A stretch of DNA of 64,000 nucleotides from CALVGQ01 sp964369385 (GCA_964369385.1 CAYJEY010000008.1:5946-69945), one strand, 5' to 3'; shown: positions 26,365 to 35,636, counted from the first letter of the stretch. Notes: a model not told the origin generated them from the letters alone. Numbers and translations: made by a program.

Positions 26365-26817
26365 GTGTATTACATGTTGTAGTGCTTTCATCGCTAAAGC
26401 ATGATCTTCTGGTTGGGATAAACCACTAATGCTAATTGCACCAATGACACCGACTCCTTGGATACGTATCGGGAATCCTCCTTGGTGAATAGCATAGTCT
26501 TTGATATCATAGCCAAATTTAGTAGAAAGTAGTTGAATTTCATTTTTGAGCAAACACTGAACGTATTTTGTGCTATGTTGAAATTGAAGTACCGTATTTC
26601 TTTTTCTTCTTAGCCAATTGATGTGATCGGGTGCACAGGCATCATTGAGAAATTGAAAGAGAACACGCTGATTTGCATATATTTCAATACCGATGCTGCT
26701 TTGACTATGTAGAGCTAATGAAGCAACATAGTTCCCTATACTTAGTGCTGTTTTTGCATCAAAAGTTTTAAGTTCAAATTGGAGCTCCTCTTGTGCTAAT
26801 TGTTCTAATGTGTCCAT
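26347..26817 (-). CDS. UPF0303 / heme-binding-like (HbpS/DUF336-type) protein
   Basis: 156 aa from ATG 26817, which has GGAGGA upstream; a longer frame has no ribosome site. The core AIHQGGFPIRIQGVGVIGAISISGLSQPEDHALAMKAL is the GlcG/HbpS/UPF0303 pattern. Family members bind heme or small ligands, but many have no proven role. It lies 19 bp after the GntR gene and forms an operon with it, divergent from deoC. Its last codons are inside the shared terminator. Confidence 0.85.
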   Translation of the reverse strand: MDTLEQLAQEELQFELKTFDAKTALSIGNYVASLALHSQSSIGIEIYANQRVLFQFLNDACAPDHINWLRRKRNTVLQFQHSTKYVQCLLKNEIQLLSTKFGYDIKDYAIHQGGFPIRIQGVGVIGAISISGLSQPEDHALAMKALQHVIHKESLG

Positions 26818-26836
26818 AGTATCCTCCATTCTATAA

Positions 26837-27586
26837 TTAATCTTGTTTATATAAGCGAAGTGAGAAAGTGTTGCGGTCTCCACGATAGTGAGCGATTGAA
26901 TATTCCAAGAGCTGTTGTTGTGCATTGTAAGCCTTAGAAGTGATGGAATAATAAGCATCATTTTGTTTTGTCTCTAATAATTTAGCGAGTTGCTCATCAG
27001 CATTTTTAGCCTCTACTTGGCGGTCCACATAGTGAATATTGTGCCCAAGTTGGTGAAGTGTGTCATATAATGAGATATCAGGTGAACTAAAATCAAATTG
27101 TTGAAGCTGAGTAAGTGGAGCATAGGTTTGCACATAAACCATCACATCACCACTAGCGTAGCGTAACCTCTCTAAATAAAATACTTCACTTCCTTGAGCA
27201 ACTTGTAGCATTTGAGCTAAGTGCTCATCTGCAGTGATTAGTTTTTGGTGTAGGACTACAGTTGATGGATTCAAACCCAAAGCCTGCATTTCATCATTGA
27301 ATGAATTGATTTTCTTAAAGAAGTAGCCATCTACTTTGGGTTTTGCCACATAAGTTCCCTTTGCCTTGATACGTTCAACATATCCTTCTTTTTCTAATGT
27401 TAAAAAAGCTTGGCGAATAGTTGGACGCGAGATATCAAGTGCAACACAATATTCTTGCTCAGTAGGAAGTTTAAATCCAGGAGGATACGTCCCTTCTTTG
27501 ATCAAGTGAAGAATACCTTCTTTTACTTGAAAGTAAAGGGGAATAGCTGAGTTCTTATCTAAACTATATAATTGATTTAACCTCAT
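26837..27586 (-). CDS. GntR/HutC-family transcriptional regulator
   Basis: 249 aa. An N-terminal winged helix (PPGFKLPTEQEYCVALDISRPTIRQAFLTLEKEGYVERIKAKGTYV, residues about 36-80) is followed by a UTRA ligand domain typical of HutC-type GntR proteins, which usually sense phosphorylated sugars. It is divergently transcribed from deoC. The 157-bp interval holds two TTGTAATnnn-type palindromes, so it probably controls both directions, with a deoxyribose- or nucleoside-derived phosphate as a plausible effector (inference). Confidence 0.93.
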   Translation of the reverse strand: MRLNQLYSLDKNSAIPLYFQVKEGILHLIKEGTYPPGFKLPTEQEYCVALDISRPTIRQAFLTLEKEGYVERIKAKGTYVAKPKVDGYFFKKINSFNDEMQALGLNPSTVVLHQKLITADEHLAQMLQVAQGSEVFYLERLRYASGDVMVYVQTYAPLTQLQQFDFSSPDISLYDTLHQLGHNIHYVDRQVEAKNADEQLAKLLETKQNDAYYSITSKAYNAQQQLLEYSIAHYRGDRNTFSLRLYKQD

Positions 27587-27645
27587 AATTTACCTCGTTT
27601 GTTTTCTTCTTTAATTATATATGTGAGTTAGTGTGAAATCAACTA

Positions 27646-27686
27646 CAATATTACAATTTAATATTTTTGTAATATTGTAATTACAA
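27646..27686. promoter_or_regulatory. two overlapping operators in the GntR-deoC intergenic region
   Basis: An 11-bp perfect inverted repeat, CAATATTACAA (27646-27656) with TTGTAATATTG (27667-27677), overlaps the perfect palindrome TTGTAATTACAA (27675-27686). Both share TTGTAAT half-sites. The second ends 4 bp before the deoC -35. Confidence 0.65.
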
Positions 27687-27690
27687 TTTA

Positions 27691-27718
27691 TTGACAATTA
27701 AATACTTAAGAGTATAAT
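27691..27718 (+). promoter_or_regulatory. deoC promoter
   Basis: TTGACA (27691-27696), 16-bp spacer, TATAAT (27713-27718): near-consensus and immediately downstream of the operators. Confidence 0.75.
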
Positions 27719-27743
27719 GAAGTTGTAAAAAGAGGAGAAACAT

Positions 27744-28430
27744 ATGAAAATTGAAAATGAGAAACAACTTGCAAAGTATTTTGATCACACAATATTAAAA
27801 CCGTTTGCCTCACAAGAAGAAATTATTGCCATTTGTGAAGAAGCAAAAGAAATGCAATGTGCAATGGTAGCTATTAATTCTTATCCAGTAAGTGATGCAA
27901 AAAATTATTTAAAAGGAAGTGGAGTGCATGTAGGCGCAGCTATCTCATTTCCACTTGGACAAACGACAATTCCAGTGAAAGTTTTCGAAGTAAAAGAAGC
28001 GATATTTGATGGTGCAGATGAAATTGATTATGTGATCAATATCTCCAAAGTAAAAGACCAAGATTATGATTACATCAAAGATGAAATGCAACAAATCGTA
28101 AATGTATGTAAAGAACATTATGTGTTATGTAAAGTAATATTTGAAACTTGTTATCTCACATTAGAAGAAATTGAAAAAGTAGCATTAATTGCCAAAGAAG
28201 TAAAACCAGATTTTATTAAAACTAGTACTGGTTTTGGCACAAATGGAGCTACGTTTGAACATGTCGAGTTAATGGTTAAAACAGTAGATGGTGCATGTCA
28301 AGTAAAAGCTGCCGGGGGTGTTAGAGACTGGGTTACTTGTAAGAAAATGATTGAGCTTGGGGCAACGCGTATTGGAACTAGCTCATCAAAAATAATATTG
28401 GAGCAATTTAAAAAGGAGCAAGAAGTATGA
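27744..28430 (+). CDS. deoC: deoxyribose-phosphate aldolase
   Basis: Cleaves 2-deoxyribose-5-phosphate to acetaldehyde and glyceraldehyde-3-phosphate in nucleoside catabolism. The 228-aa TIM-barrel contains DHTILKP, VGAAISFPLGQTT, EIDYVINI and the Schiff-base Lys in FIKTSTGFGTNGAT, then VKAAGGVR. AGAGGAG precedes the start. Overlaps the RmlD-like gene by 4 bp. The acetaldehyde made here could feed AdhE, encoded at 56.8-59.4 kb. Confidence 0.96.
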   Translation: MKIENEKQLAKYFDHTILKPFASQEEIIAICEEAKEMQCAMVAINSYPVSDAKNYLKGSGVHVGAAISFPLGQTTIPVKVFEVKEAIFDGADEIDYVINISKVKDQDYDYIKDEMQQIVNVCKEHYVLCKVIFETCYLTLEEIEKVALIAKEVKPDFIKTSTGFGTNGATFEHVELMVKTVDGACQVKAAGGVRDWVTCKKMIELGATRIGTSSSKIILEQFKKEQEV

Positions 28431-29284
28431 AAATATTAATCACGGGAGCAAATGGATATGTTGCCTCACTAATTCAACTTTTTAATCCGCAACATCAGTT
28501 TCAAGCAGTGAAACGAAGCGATGTAGATTTAAGTGATCCACAAAGTGTACGTAACTATTTTGAGGCACAAGACTTTGATGTACTTGTACATACGGCAGGT
28601 TTAGCTGTAACACAAACATGTGAGGATCAACCAGAATATACACGCAATATTAATACTGTTGCGACGCAAATCATGGCTGATTTATGTCAAAAAAGAAAGA
28701 AGCGAATCGTATTCTTTTCAACAGAGCAATGTTTTAATGGGAAAATTGAAGAGGGACCATTTAATGAAGAAGATGAGCTAGTCTCAATCACAAATTACGG
28801 TAAGCAAAAACAAGAGGCAGATGAGTACATTCAAAAGCATTGTGATGATTACATTGTCTTGCGTTTTTCTTGGCTCATGGGGTTAGCTATGCCTCGAATC
28901 AAACCGAGTGCGAATCTAATTACGAATACACTTCAGGCAATGTCATCAAAGACGCCTACTTTATTTACTGTCAATGAACTTCGTGGACTTACTTATGCGC
29001 AACATATTGCAGATGGATTTGATATCATTTTAGGAATGCCAGCGGGAGTTTATCACTTGAGCAGTGACAACCAACGCAATACATATGAAGCTGCTAAATA
29101 TATCGCACAAGCATTTGGCTATGAAAAGGAAGAGATTGATGCCTATATCTTACCTAATCATGAGCGCTATCAAGATCGTAAACGAGACTATCGACTTGAT
29201 CATACAAAGATCAATGCGGCTGGTTTTACACTTTCAACATTTGAAGACGATGTTGCGATGATTTTACGTGATTTTAAACGTTAG
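28427..29284 (+). CDS. RmlD-like NAD(P)-dependent sugar epimerase/reductase
   Basis: 285-aa extended short-chain dehydrogenase. The Rossmann start MKILITGANGYVASLI, DVDLSDPQSV, VHTAGLAVTQTCEDQP and YGKQKQEAD (YxxxK) fit the RmlD/dTDP-4-dehydrorhamnose reductase group. No other dTDP-rhamnose gene is present, and it is translationally coupled to deoC (ATGA overlap), so a sugar-nucleotide role is uncertain. It may act on a deoxysugar. Ends at a hairpin. Confidence 0.85.
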   Translation: MKILITGANGYVASLIQLFNPQHQFQAVKRSDVDLSDPQSVRNYFEAQDFDVLVHTAGLAVTQTCEDQPEYTRNINTVATQIMADLCQKRKKRIVFFSTEQCFNGKIEEGPFNEEDELVSITNYGKQKQEADEYIQKHCDDYIVLRFSWLMGLAMPRIKPSANLITNTLQAMSSKTPTLFTVNELRGLTYAQHIADGFDIILGMPAGVYHLSSDNQRNTYEAAKYIAQAFGYEKEEIDAYILPNHERYQDRKRDYRLDHTKINAAGFTLSTFEDDVAMILRDFKR

Positions 29285-29289
29285 AATTT

Positions 29290-29315
29290 ACATACCTGAG
29301 TAAAGGTGTGTTTTT
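29290..29315 (+). terminator. terminator of the deoC operon
   Basis: ACATACCT pairs with AGGTGTGT (one T-G) around GAGTAA, then T5. Confidence 0.65.
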
Positions 29316-29416
29316 CTTTTTAAATGTTAGTAGTGGCTTACTTTGAAGAGTCAAGCTTGTTTTTTGAGCTAAAATCGAGTATTATTAGGATTGGAAAATG
29401 ATGAGGGAATGGAAAA

Positions 29417-31048
29417 ATGGAAGAAAAAATTTATGTAGTAGGACACAAAAATCCAGATACTGATTCAATTTGTTCAGCATTAGCATACGCTAGTCTAAAA
29501 CAAAAACTTGGAATTAATGCCATTGCGTGCCGTTTAGGTCCGTTAAATGAGGAAACGAAGTTTGTATTGAAGAAATTTGATTTAGCAAATCCGCTTTTAT
29601 TAAAGGATGCTAGATCACAACTTAAAGATATTGAAATTGATAAAGCTACAATTGTATCACGATTTACGACAATGAAAGATGCTTGGGAAAAATTGTTTGT
29701 ATTAAAAAATAAGTCCCTCTATGTAGTTGATGATGAACAACGCCTATTAGGATTAGTTTCAACATCAAACTTAGCTCTAATGCGTTTAATGTTGGATGAA
29801 GAGTTAGAAGATTTAATGAAAAAAGCGAGCCTTGATGCCATCGCGAAAACTATTGGTGGGGAAATTGTTCAGTATGTGAGTGATTTTTCATCTAATGGGA
29901 AAATTTTCATTGTTACATTAAAAAATGAAGAAAGTTATATTAAACAATTTGAAAATAGTATTTGTATCTTAAGTGATAATATTAAAAAACAAATTAATTT
30001 AATTCATGCAGGAGCACGATTATTAGTTATTTCATGTGACCAATTAGTAGATGCTGAAGTATTGAAATTAGCTCAAGAAAAAAATTGTGCCATTATAACG
30101 ACAAAAAATGATTCAATGAAGGTGGCGCGTGTCATCAATGAATCATTTCCAATTGAAACAATTATGACAAAATCAGTCATTACTTATCAAGATGATGAAT
30201 ATGTTGAAGATGTAAGTAAGAAAATTGCCAATACTCGTTATCGTAGTTATCCCGTATTGAATAATGAGGGCGAAATTGTTGGTGCGCTTTCACGTTACCA
30301 CTTACTTAAATATGAACCAAAGAAATTTATTCTTGTGGATCATAGCTCCAAAATTCAAACCATCAACAACATTGATTCTGCCGAAGTAGAAGAGATTATT
30401 GATCATCACCACATTGGGAACATTGAAACGTCAAAACCAATTTTTTATCGTAACCAAAAATGTGGTTGTACATGTTCTATTGTTGCTCAACTTTACAAAG
30501 AAAATGGCATTACACCGGATTCACAGATGGCTGGAATTATGATGAGTGCTATTATTTCTGATACACTTTACTTTAAGTCAAAAACGACAACTCAATTTGA
30601 TATTGATCGTGCACATGAGTTAGCTAAAATTGCCGATGTTGATCTAAATAAATATGCAATGGCAATGTTGAGTGCTTCAGTGGCATTGAAAGATGCAACA
30701 CCATCTGAAATTCTTAATCGAGATTTAAAAACATATGATTTTGGACGTTATCGCATTGCAGTTGGACAAACAAACTATCGTCATGTAGAAGATATCCAAC
30801 GAATTATTCCTAAGTTTAAAGAAACACTTAAACTTGAGCAGGAACAAAAAGGTTTAGATTTAATGATTATGATGTTTACACACGTAATGGCAGAGGGCAC
30901 AATGTTTGTGTACAGTGGTCCACTTTCATATACAATGAACAGTTTAATCCTGACTATATTTGATGAGATGAGCGGTTATGACCATGATATTATCTCGCGT
31001 AAGCAACAGTTAATACCACGTATTTCAACCTTGTTGAAAAATGCATAA
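29417..31048 (+). CDS. ppaC: manganese-dependent inorganic pyrophosphatase with CBS and DRTGG domains
   Basis: Family II pyrophosphatase (543 aa). The DHH core begins VVGHKNPDTDSICSALAYA (residues 7-25) and continues at IIDHHHIGN near residue 330, with the C-terminal DHHA2 domain. Between them lie two CBS motifs (about 70-125 and 250-300) flanking a DRTGG domain. Such enzymes are inhibited by AMP/ADP and activated by ATP or diadenosine polyphosphates through this insert. It hydrolyses pyrophosphate made by biosynthesis. Just upstream of uppP, 26 bp apart. Confidence 0.96.
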   Translation: MEEKIYVVGHKNPDTDSICSALAYASLKQKLGINAIACRLGPLNEETKFVLKKFDLANPLLLKDARSQLKDIEIDKATIVSRFTTMKDAWEKLFVLKNKSLYVVDDEQRLLGLVSTSNLALMRLMLDEELEDLMKKASLDAIAKTIGGEIVQYVSDFSSNGKIFIVTLKNEESYIKQFENSICILSDNIKKQINLIHAGARLLVISCDQLVDAEVLKLAQEKNCAIITTKNDSMKVARVINESFPIETIMTKSVITYQDDEYVEDVSKKIANTRYRSYPVLNNEGEIVGALSRYHLLKYEPKKFILVDHSSKIQTINNIDSAEVEEIIDHHHIGNIETSKPIFYRNQKCGCTCSIVAQLYKENGITPDSQMAGIMMSAIISDTLYFKSKTTTQFDIDRAHELAKIADVDLNKYAMAMLSASVALKDATPSEILNRDLKTYDFGRYRIAVGQTNYRHVEDIQRIIPKFKETLKLEQEQKGLDLMIMMFTHVMAEGTMFVYSGPLSYTMNSLILTIFDEMSGYDHDIISRKQQLIPRISTLLKNA

Positions 31049-31074
31049 GTAAATAGAAAAAGGGTGGTGAAACA

Positions 31075-31899
31075 ATGATCGAAATGTTAAAGGCATTGAT
31101 ACTTGGTATCGTGCAGGGGATTAGTGAGTGGCTACCTATTAGTAGTACAGGACATATGCTTTTGGTGGATGAAGTAATTTCACTTCAAGTATTTCAAGAT
31201 CCAGCTCAAAATGCTGAGTTTGTTAATATGTTTCTTGTTGTCATTCAATTTGGTTCAATCTTAGCAGTATGTTTATTGTACTTCCAACGATTGAATCCAT
31301 TCACAAGACAAAAATCGAGACAGGAGCAAAAACAAACACTTTCTCTTTGGGGAAAAGTAATCATTGGGGTAATTCCAGCTGGAGTAATTGGAATCCTATT
31401 TGATGATTTAATTGAACAATATTTGTATGGTCCTCTAGTGATAGCGATTGCTTTAATTGTATATGGTATTTTGTTTATCGTGATTGAGCGTAGGACAAAA
31501 AATGAAAAAATTAAAGACTTTAGTCAATTAACATACAAGACTGCATTACTTATTGGATGTTTTCAAGTCCTGGCTTTAATTCCAGGGACTTCACGATCCG
31601 GGGCAACAATACTTGGGGCTGTCTTACTTGGCACGAGTCGTGTTGTAGCTGCTGAGTTCTCATTCTTCTTGGCCGTGCCGGTGATGGCGGGGGCAAGTTT
31701 ATTAAAATTACTGAAGTTGGAAGTTGTGTTAACTCCACTTGCGTGGGGAGTGTTCGCAACCGGAATGATTGTATCTTTCCTTGTTTCAGTAATTGCGATT
31801 AAATTCTTAATGGATTACATCCGCCGCCATGACTTTCAAGTCTTTGGTGTATATCGAATTATATTAGGTATCATTGTATTGGCAACATTGTTTGTGTAG
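31075..31899 (+). CDS. uppP: undecaprenyl-diphosphatase UppP
   Basis: 274-aa polytopic membrane phosphatase that recycles undecaprenyl diphosphate to the monophosphate carrier for cell-wall synthesis. The two active-site motifs are complete: GIVQGISEWLPISSTGHMLL (residues 13-32) and PGTSRSGATILGAVLLG (about 176-192). About eight membrane helices. It follows the pyrophosphatase gene and precedes a CcdA-type gene by 12 bp. Confers bacitracin tolerance in many species. Confidence 0.96.
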   Translation: MIEMLKALILGIVQGISEWLPISSTGHMLLVDEVISLQVFQDPAQNAEFVNMFLVVIQFGSILAVCLLYFQRLNPFTRQKSRQEQKQTLSLWGKVIIGVIPAGVIGILFDDLIEQYLYGPLVIAIALIVYGILFIVIERRTKNEKIKDFSQLTYKTALLIGCFQVLALIPGTSRSGATILGAVLLGTSRVVAAEFSFFLAVPVMAGASLLKLLKLEVVLTPLAWGVFATGMIVSFLVSVIAIKFLMDYIRRHDFQVFGVYRIILGIIVLATLFV

Positions 31900-31911
31900 A
31901 AAGTAGGTAGT

Positions 31912-33027
31912 ATGGAGTATTTAGTATTGTTTTTTGAAGGGATTGTATCCGCGATTAATCCATGTGTCCTGCCTATTTTACCACTCTATTTAGGTTATTT
32001 AAGTCAAAATGCGAAGAGCGTAGATGAACATGGAGTGACTACGTACTCTAAAACAAAAGTTATGATGTATACATTGACTTTTATATTAGGTATTACAATG
32101 ACTTTCTTTGTGTTAGCTTTTGCGATCGGTGGTCTTGTTGATCTACTCATTGATTATCAGATTGAGCTAATGATTCTAGGTGGAGTATTTGTAGCCTTGA
32201 TGGGCTTAATGCAGATGAATGTGATTCAAATTCCATTCTTGATGCGGGATGTTCGAGTGAATAAGCGCTTTGACCTCAACAACATGAATCTGTTTAGCGC
32301 GTTCTTAATGGGCTTCTTGTTTAGTTTTTCATGGACACCATGTATTGGTCCAGCTTTATCAGGTGTTCTTGTCATAGCTGCAACAAGTGGTGCTCAAGGG
32401 ACACTTATGATTCTTGTCTATGCTTTAGGATTCTTGATTCCTTTCCTGATGCTTGGGTTGTTTATGCAAACGGCAATGAAATTTTTTAAGGAGAAACAAG
32501 CATGGGTTAAGAATCTTGTGAAAGTTGGAGGATTAGCTTTACTTCTTGTTGGTGGTTTTATGGTAAGTGAGGGATTCAGTATTATCCGCACACAAGTCGC
32601 AAGTACATCAAGTGAAGAAGATTTGTTGTATTTTACTTTAGAAGATCAGTATGGGAATGAACATAGTTTATCTGACTATGAAGGAAAGAAAGTAATTGTG
32701 AATTTCTTTGCTACATGGTGCCATTATTGTAACTTGGAAATTCCCTTCCTAAATGAAGTAAGCACAGAACGTGATGATGTTGTTGTGCTAGGTGTAATTC
32801 AACCTGGAAATGGTGATTTAAGTAAAGAAGAGATCATTGCGTGGGTTGAAGAAAATGAAATTGAATATCCGGTGTTAATCGATGAGAGTGGATTAGTGAG
32901 TCGAACATATGGTATTCAAGCCTTCCCAAAGAACGTTTTCCTGTTTAGTGATAATGAAATCTATGGAGCAGTCGATGGGTTCTTAGATAAAGATGCCCTG
33001 ACTTCTATTTTAAACGATATGTATTAG
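31912..33027 (+). CDS. CcdA-like membrane electron carrier fused to a TlpA-type thioredoxin
   Basis: 371 aa. Residues 1-230 are a CcdA/DsbD-beta domain with about six helices and the paired Cys in NPCVLPILP and SWTPCIGPALSG. Residues 235-371 are an extracytoplasmic thioredoxin with FFATWCHYCNLEIPF (Cys270, Cys273) and QAFPKNVFL (cis-Pro). It carries electrons from cytoplasmic thioredoxin across the membrane to reduce exported disulfides. The fusion puts both steps in one polypeptide. The CASC lipoprotein at 18150 is a possible client. Confidence 0.93.
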   Translation: MEYLVLFFEGIVSAINPCVLPILPLYLGYLSQNAKSVDEHGVTTYSKTKVMMYTLTFILGITMTFFVLAFAIGGLVDLLIDYQIELMILGGVFVALMGLMQMNVIQIPFLMRDVRVNKRFDLNNMNLFSAFLMGFLFSFSWTPCIGPALSGVLVIAATSGAQGTLMILVYALGFLIPFLMLGLFMQTAMKFFKEKQAWVKNLVKVGGLALLLVGGFMVSEGFSIIRTQVASTSSEEDLLYFTLEDQYGNEHSLSDYEGKKVIVNFFATWCHYCNLEIPFLNEVSTERDDVVVLGVIQPGNGDLSKEEIIAWVEENEIEYPVLIDESGLVSRTYGIQAFPKNVFLFSDNEIYGAVDGFLDKDALTSILNDMY

Positions 33028-33046
33028 ACGCTTGTAGCGTCTTTTT
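33026..33046 (+). terminator. terminator after the CcdA-thioredoxin gene
   Basis: AGACGC pairs with GCGTCT, loop TTGTA, T5; begins in the stop codon. Confidence 0.7.
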
Positions 33047-33056
33047 CTTCATAAAA

Positions 33057-33204
33057 AAAAGGTCTCAGGAGTAGACCTTTTGAAAAATGCAGAAATAATA
33101 TAGGAAAAGAAATTAGTTTAATGGATGCATTTTTCGAATAAATACCTTGTATTTATGAAATAATAATATAATTTTCTGAAATAAATGTCAATAGTTTCAG
33201 AAAA
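33057..33204 (+). repeat. stack of four inverted repeats upstream of a GGDEF/EAL gene
   Basis: Four consecutive perfect inverted repeats: AAAAGGTCT/AGACCTTTT (33057-33065, 33073-33081), GAAAAATGCA/TGCATTTTTC (33082-33091, 33126-33135), ATAAATAC/GTATTTAT (33138-33145, 33149-33156) and TTTTCTGAAA/TTTCAGAAAA (33172-33181, 33195-33204). The first is terminator-like. Together they fill the 5' region of the cyclic-di-GMP gene and match no riboswitch I know. Confidence 0.6.
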
Positions 33205-33293
33205 GTTTTAGTGGTTTTCTTTTTTGTGCTTTTTGTATAAAAATTGGACTTGAAGTATATGATAGTTAGTGCTAAACTTCTAATGAGGATGAT

Positions 33294-35537
33294 ATGCCAA
33301 TGATAAAAAGAAAACGAAATATGATGATAGTTTTACTGAGCCTAATTGGTTTTTTTGTAATGGCAATCAGTATTCAAACTTATACCGATGAAATTAATGA
33401 TCGCTTATTACAAACTATGGGTGAGAACATTAGGGAAATCACGGAACAACAAGAGGCGAGTTTTAATAACTCTTTGACCAAAGAAATTACTTTACTAGAA
33501 AGTGTGGGACAAACACTAGTTACTTTAGAACATAATGTTGATGCCATGTTGGCATTTTCGAATGAAATATCTGATTATGGTTTATTTGAAAATGTAATGA
33601 TTATTGATGAGAGTGGCGTTGGTTTAGATAGTAATGGTGAAATTATCAATTTCAGTGAACTTGAATACTTGGATGAGGTAATGCAGGGGAAAGTTGTAAT
33701 TAGTGATCCACAGATATCTTCACTTACTGGAGATAATGTTGTGTATATTGGAACACCAATACGCGAAAATGATATCGTTGTCGGGGGCATGTTTGCAGAA
33801 GTCTCGGCAAAGTATATCAATACCATTTTACTTCCTGTATATGACGGTGAAGGAAAGTCATTTGTGATTAACTATGAAGGGAACATCATTGCTAGTTCAA
33901 TTGGTGTTTATCCGATACTCGAGGCAGATCGAAATTTGTTTCATGGATTTAAACATGCAGCATTCTCAGATGGATTGAGTGCTGATCAAATATTTGCAGA
34001 AATACGAGAGGGGAAATCCGTGTCATTTGAATTCTATTTAAATGGTGAAGCACATATCGCCGTATATGAGAAATTAGTGATTTCTGATTGGGGTGTAATT
34101 ACTGTAGTGCCTGAACAAATGGCACTACAAAATGCACAAGCCATCACAAGCCAAGTCAACTTGTTTAGTGGGGTTGTGATTGTGTGTTTTGCCTTACTTG
34201 TATTTTTGATTTTATTAATTCATCGACAATCCGTAGCGGAGGTTGAAAATGCTGCTTATGTTGATGAGGTCACTGGAATTGCCAATATCGCGAAATTTCG
34301 AAAAGACTTGAGAGATATTTTAAAAAATCATTCGGATAAAAAGCTTGCCATTGTAAAATTTGACATCGTGAATTTTAAAGTAATAAACGAACTTTATAGT
34401 TATGATAGTGGAAATAAAGTTTTGATTGCGATAGCTTCAGTGGGAAAAGAAGTAAGTGCTAAACCATTTATTCAAGCTCGCATGGGGGTGGATCAGTTTA
34501 TAATGGTTGGTCCAATGGATTTGTTTGAGAACTTTGAGGAAGTAAGACAAAAGCAAGGGGATCTTTTTAAAAAACTAACTGATTTTATCAAAGGACATAA
34601 AATTCAAATGCGCTATGGCCGCTATGTGATTGCCGAAGGTTTAGATGATGTTGATGATATTATAGGTAAAGTTACCTTAGCTCACAATTATGCGAAGGCA
34701 AATCAACTAGATTCAATCTGTGATTATGATGAAGGATTTCATCAACGCATTTTGAGGATTAGTGAAATCACAAATAAAATGGAAAATGCATTAATAAATG
34801 AAGAATTCAAACTTCATCTGCAACCAAAATATAATTTGAAATCGAAGGAAATTGTTGGTGCAGAAGCACTTGTAAGATGGGTTGAATCCGATGGAACAAT
34901 CATTTTCCCGAATGACTTTATTCCTATTTTTGAGCAAAATGGGTTTATTTCTACACTAGATTCATTCATGGTAAAACAAGCATGTAAAATGTTACAAGGA
35001 TGGATAAAGGCAAATATAAAATGTGTCACTATTTCTGTTAACTTCTCACGTAATCATCTACAAAATCCTCATTTTGTAGATGAATTAGTCAGCATTGTAG
35101 ATGCCTATGAGGTCCCACGTCAATACATTGAAGTAGAATTAACAGAGAATACTATCTTAGATAATGAAGATGCAATTCGACGTGTAGTATCACAACTACA
35201 TGAGTGTGGCTTTACACTATCGATGGATGATTTTGGCTCAGGTTATTCTTCTTTAGGTTTATTGAAAAACTTAGATGTTGATGTAATTAAGTTAGACCGT
35301 AGTTTCTTTGATGATGCGGATAGCTCTCATAAAGCCAACAAGGTAGTAGAGCACATGATCAACATGGCCAAGGAACTGCAAATTGAAACAGTGGCAGAGG
35401 GTGTGGAAACGATGCAACATGTGGAGTTCTTACAGTCAATTCATTGTGATATTGCGCAAGGTTATTATTTTGCAAGACCAATGCCAGTAGAAAAATTTGA
35501 TCAAATGTATCAAAATGAACAAAAGAGTAAACAGTAA
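33294..35537 (+). CDS. membrane sensor with degenerate GGDEF and intact EAL domain
   Basis: 747 aa. Two helices (about residues 10-27 and 290-310) enclose a ~260-aa extracytoplasmic sensor of Cache type. The GGDEF domain starts at DEVTGIANIAKFRKDL (about 322), but its signature is MGVDQF in place of GGDEF, so cyclase activity is unlikely. The EAL domain looks complete: QPKYNL, GAEALVRW (about 523), ELTEN, MDDFGSGYSSL, DVIKLDRSF and AEGVET. It is therefore most likely a c-di-GMP phosphodiesterase controlled by an outside signal. Start 33294 follows GAGGAT; ATG 33300 is also possible. Confidence 0.92.
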   Translation: MPMIKRKRNMMIVLLSLIGFFVMAISIQTYTDEINDRLLQTMGENIREITEQQEASFNNSLTKEITLLESVGQTLVTLEHNVDAMLAFSNEISDYGLFENVMIIDESGVGLDSNGEIINFSELEYLDEVMQGKVVISDPQISSLTGDNVVYIGTPIRENDIVVGGMFAEVSAKYINTILLPVYDGEGKSFVINYEGNIIASSIGVYPILEADRNLFHGFKHAAFSDGLSADQIFAEIREGKSVSFEFYLNGEAHIAVYEKLVISDWGVITVVPEQMALQNAQAITSQVNLFSGVVIVCFALLVFLILLIHRQSVAEVENAAYVDEVTGIANIAKFRKDLRDILKNHSDKKLAIVKFDIVNFKVINELYSYDSGNKVLIAIASVGKEVSAKPFIQARMGVDQFIMVGPMDLFENFEEVRQKQGDLFKKLTDFIKGHKIQMRYGRYVIAEGLDDVDDIIGKVTLAHNYAKANQLDSICDYDEGFHQRILRISEITNKMENALINEEFKLHLQPKYNLKSKEIVGAEALVRWVESDGTIIFPNDFIPIFEQNGFISTLDSFMVKQACKMLQGWIKANIKCVTISVNFSRNHLQNPHFVDELVSIVDAYEVPRQYIEVELTENTILDNEDAIRRVVSQLHECGFTLSMDDFGSGYSSLGLLKNLDVDVIKLDRSFFDDADSSHKANKVVEHMINMAKELQIETVAEGVETMQHVEFLQSIHCDIAQGYYFARPMPVEKFDQMYQNEQKSKQ

Positions 35538-35561
35538 TGCTATGTGCATTGCTGTTTTTTT
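35531..35561 (+). terminator. terminator after the GGDEF/EAL gene
   Basis: ACAGTAATGC pairs with GCATTGCTGT (one T-G) around TATGT, then T7. Confidence 0.75.
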
Positions 35562-35636
35562 GCTTTAGAGTGAATTGCTTGAGTATCATCAAGGATTAAG
35601 CTACAATAAAAGTAATTAAATGCCTAGGAGGTATAT

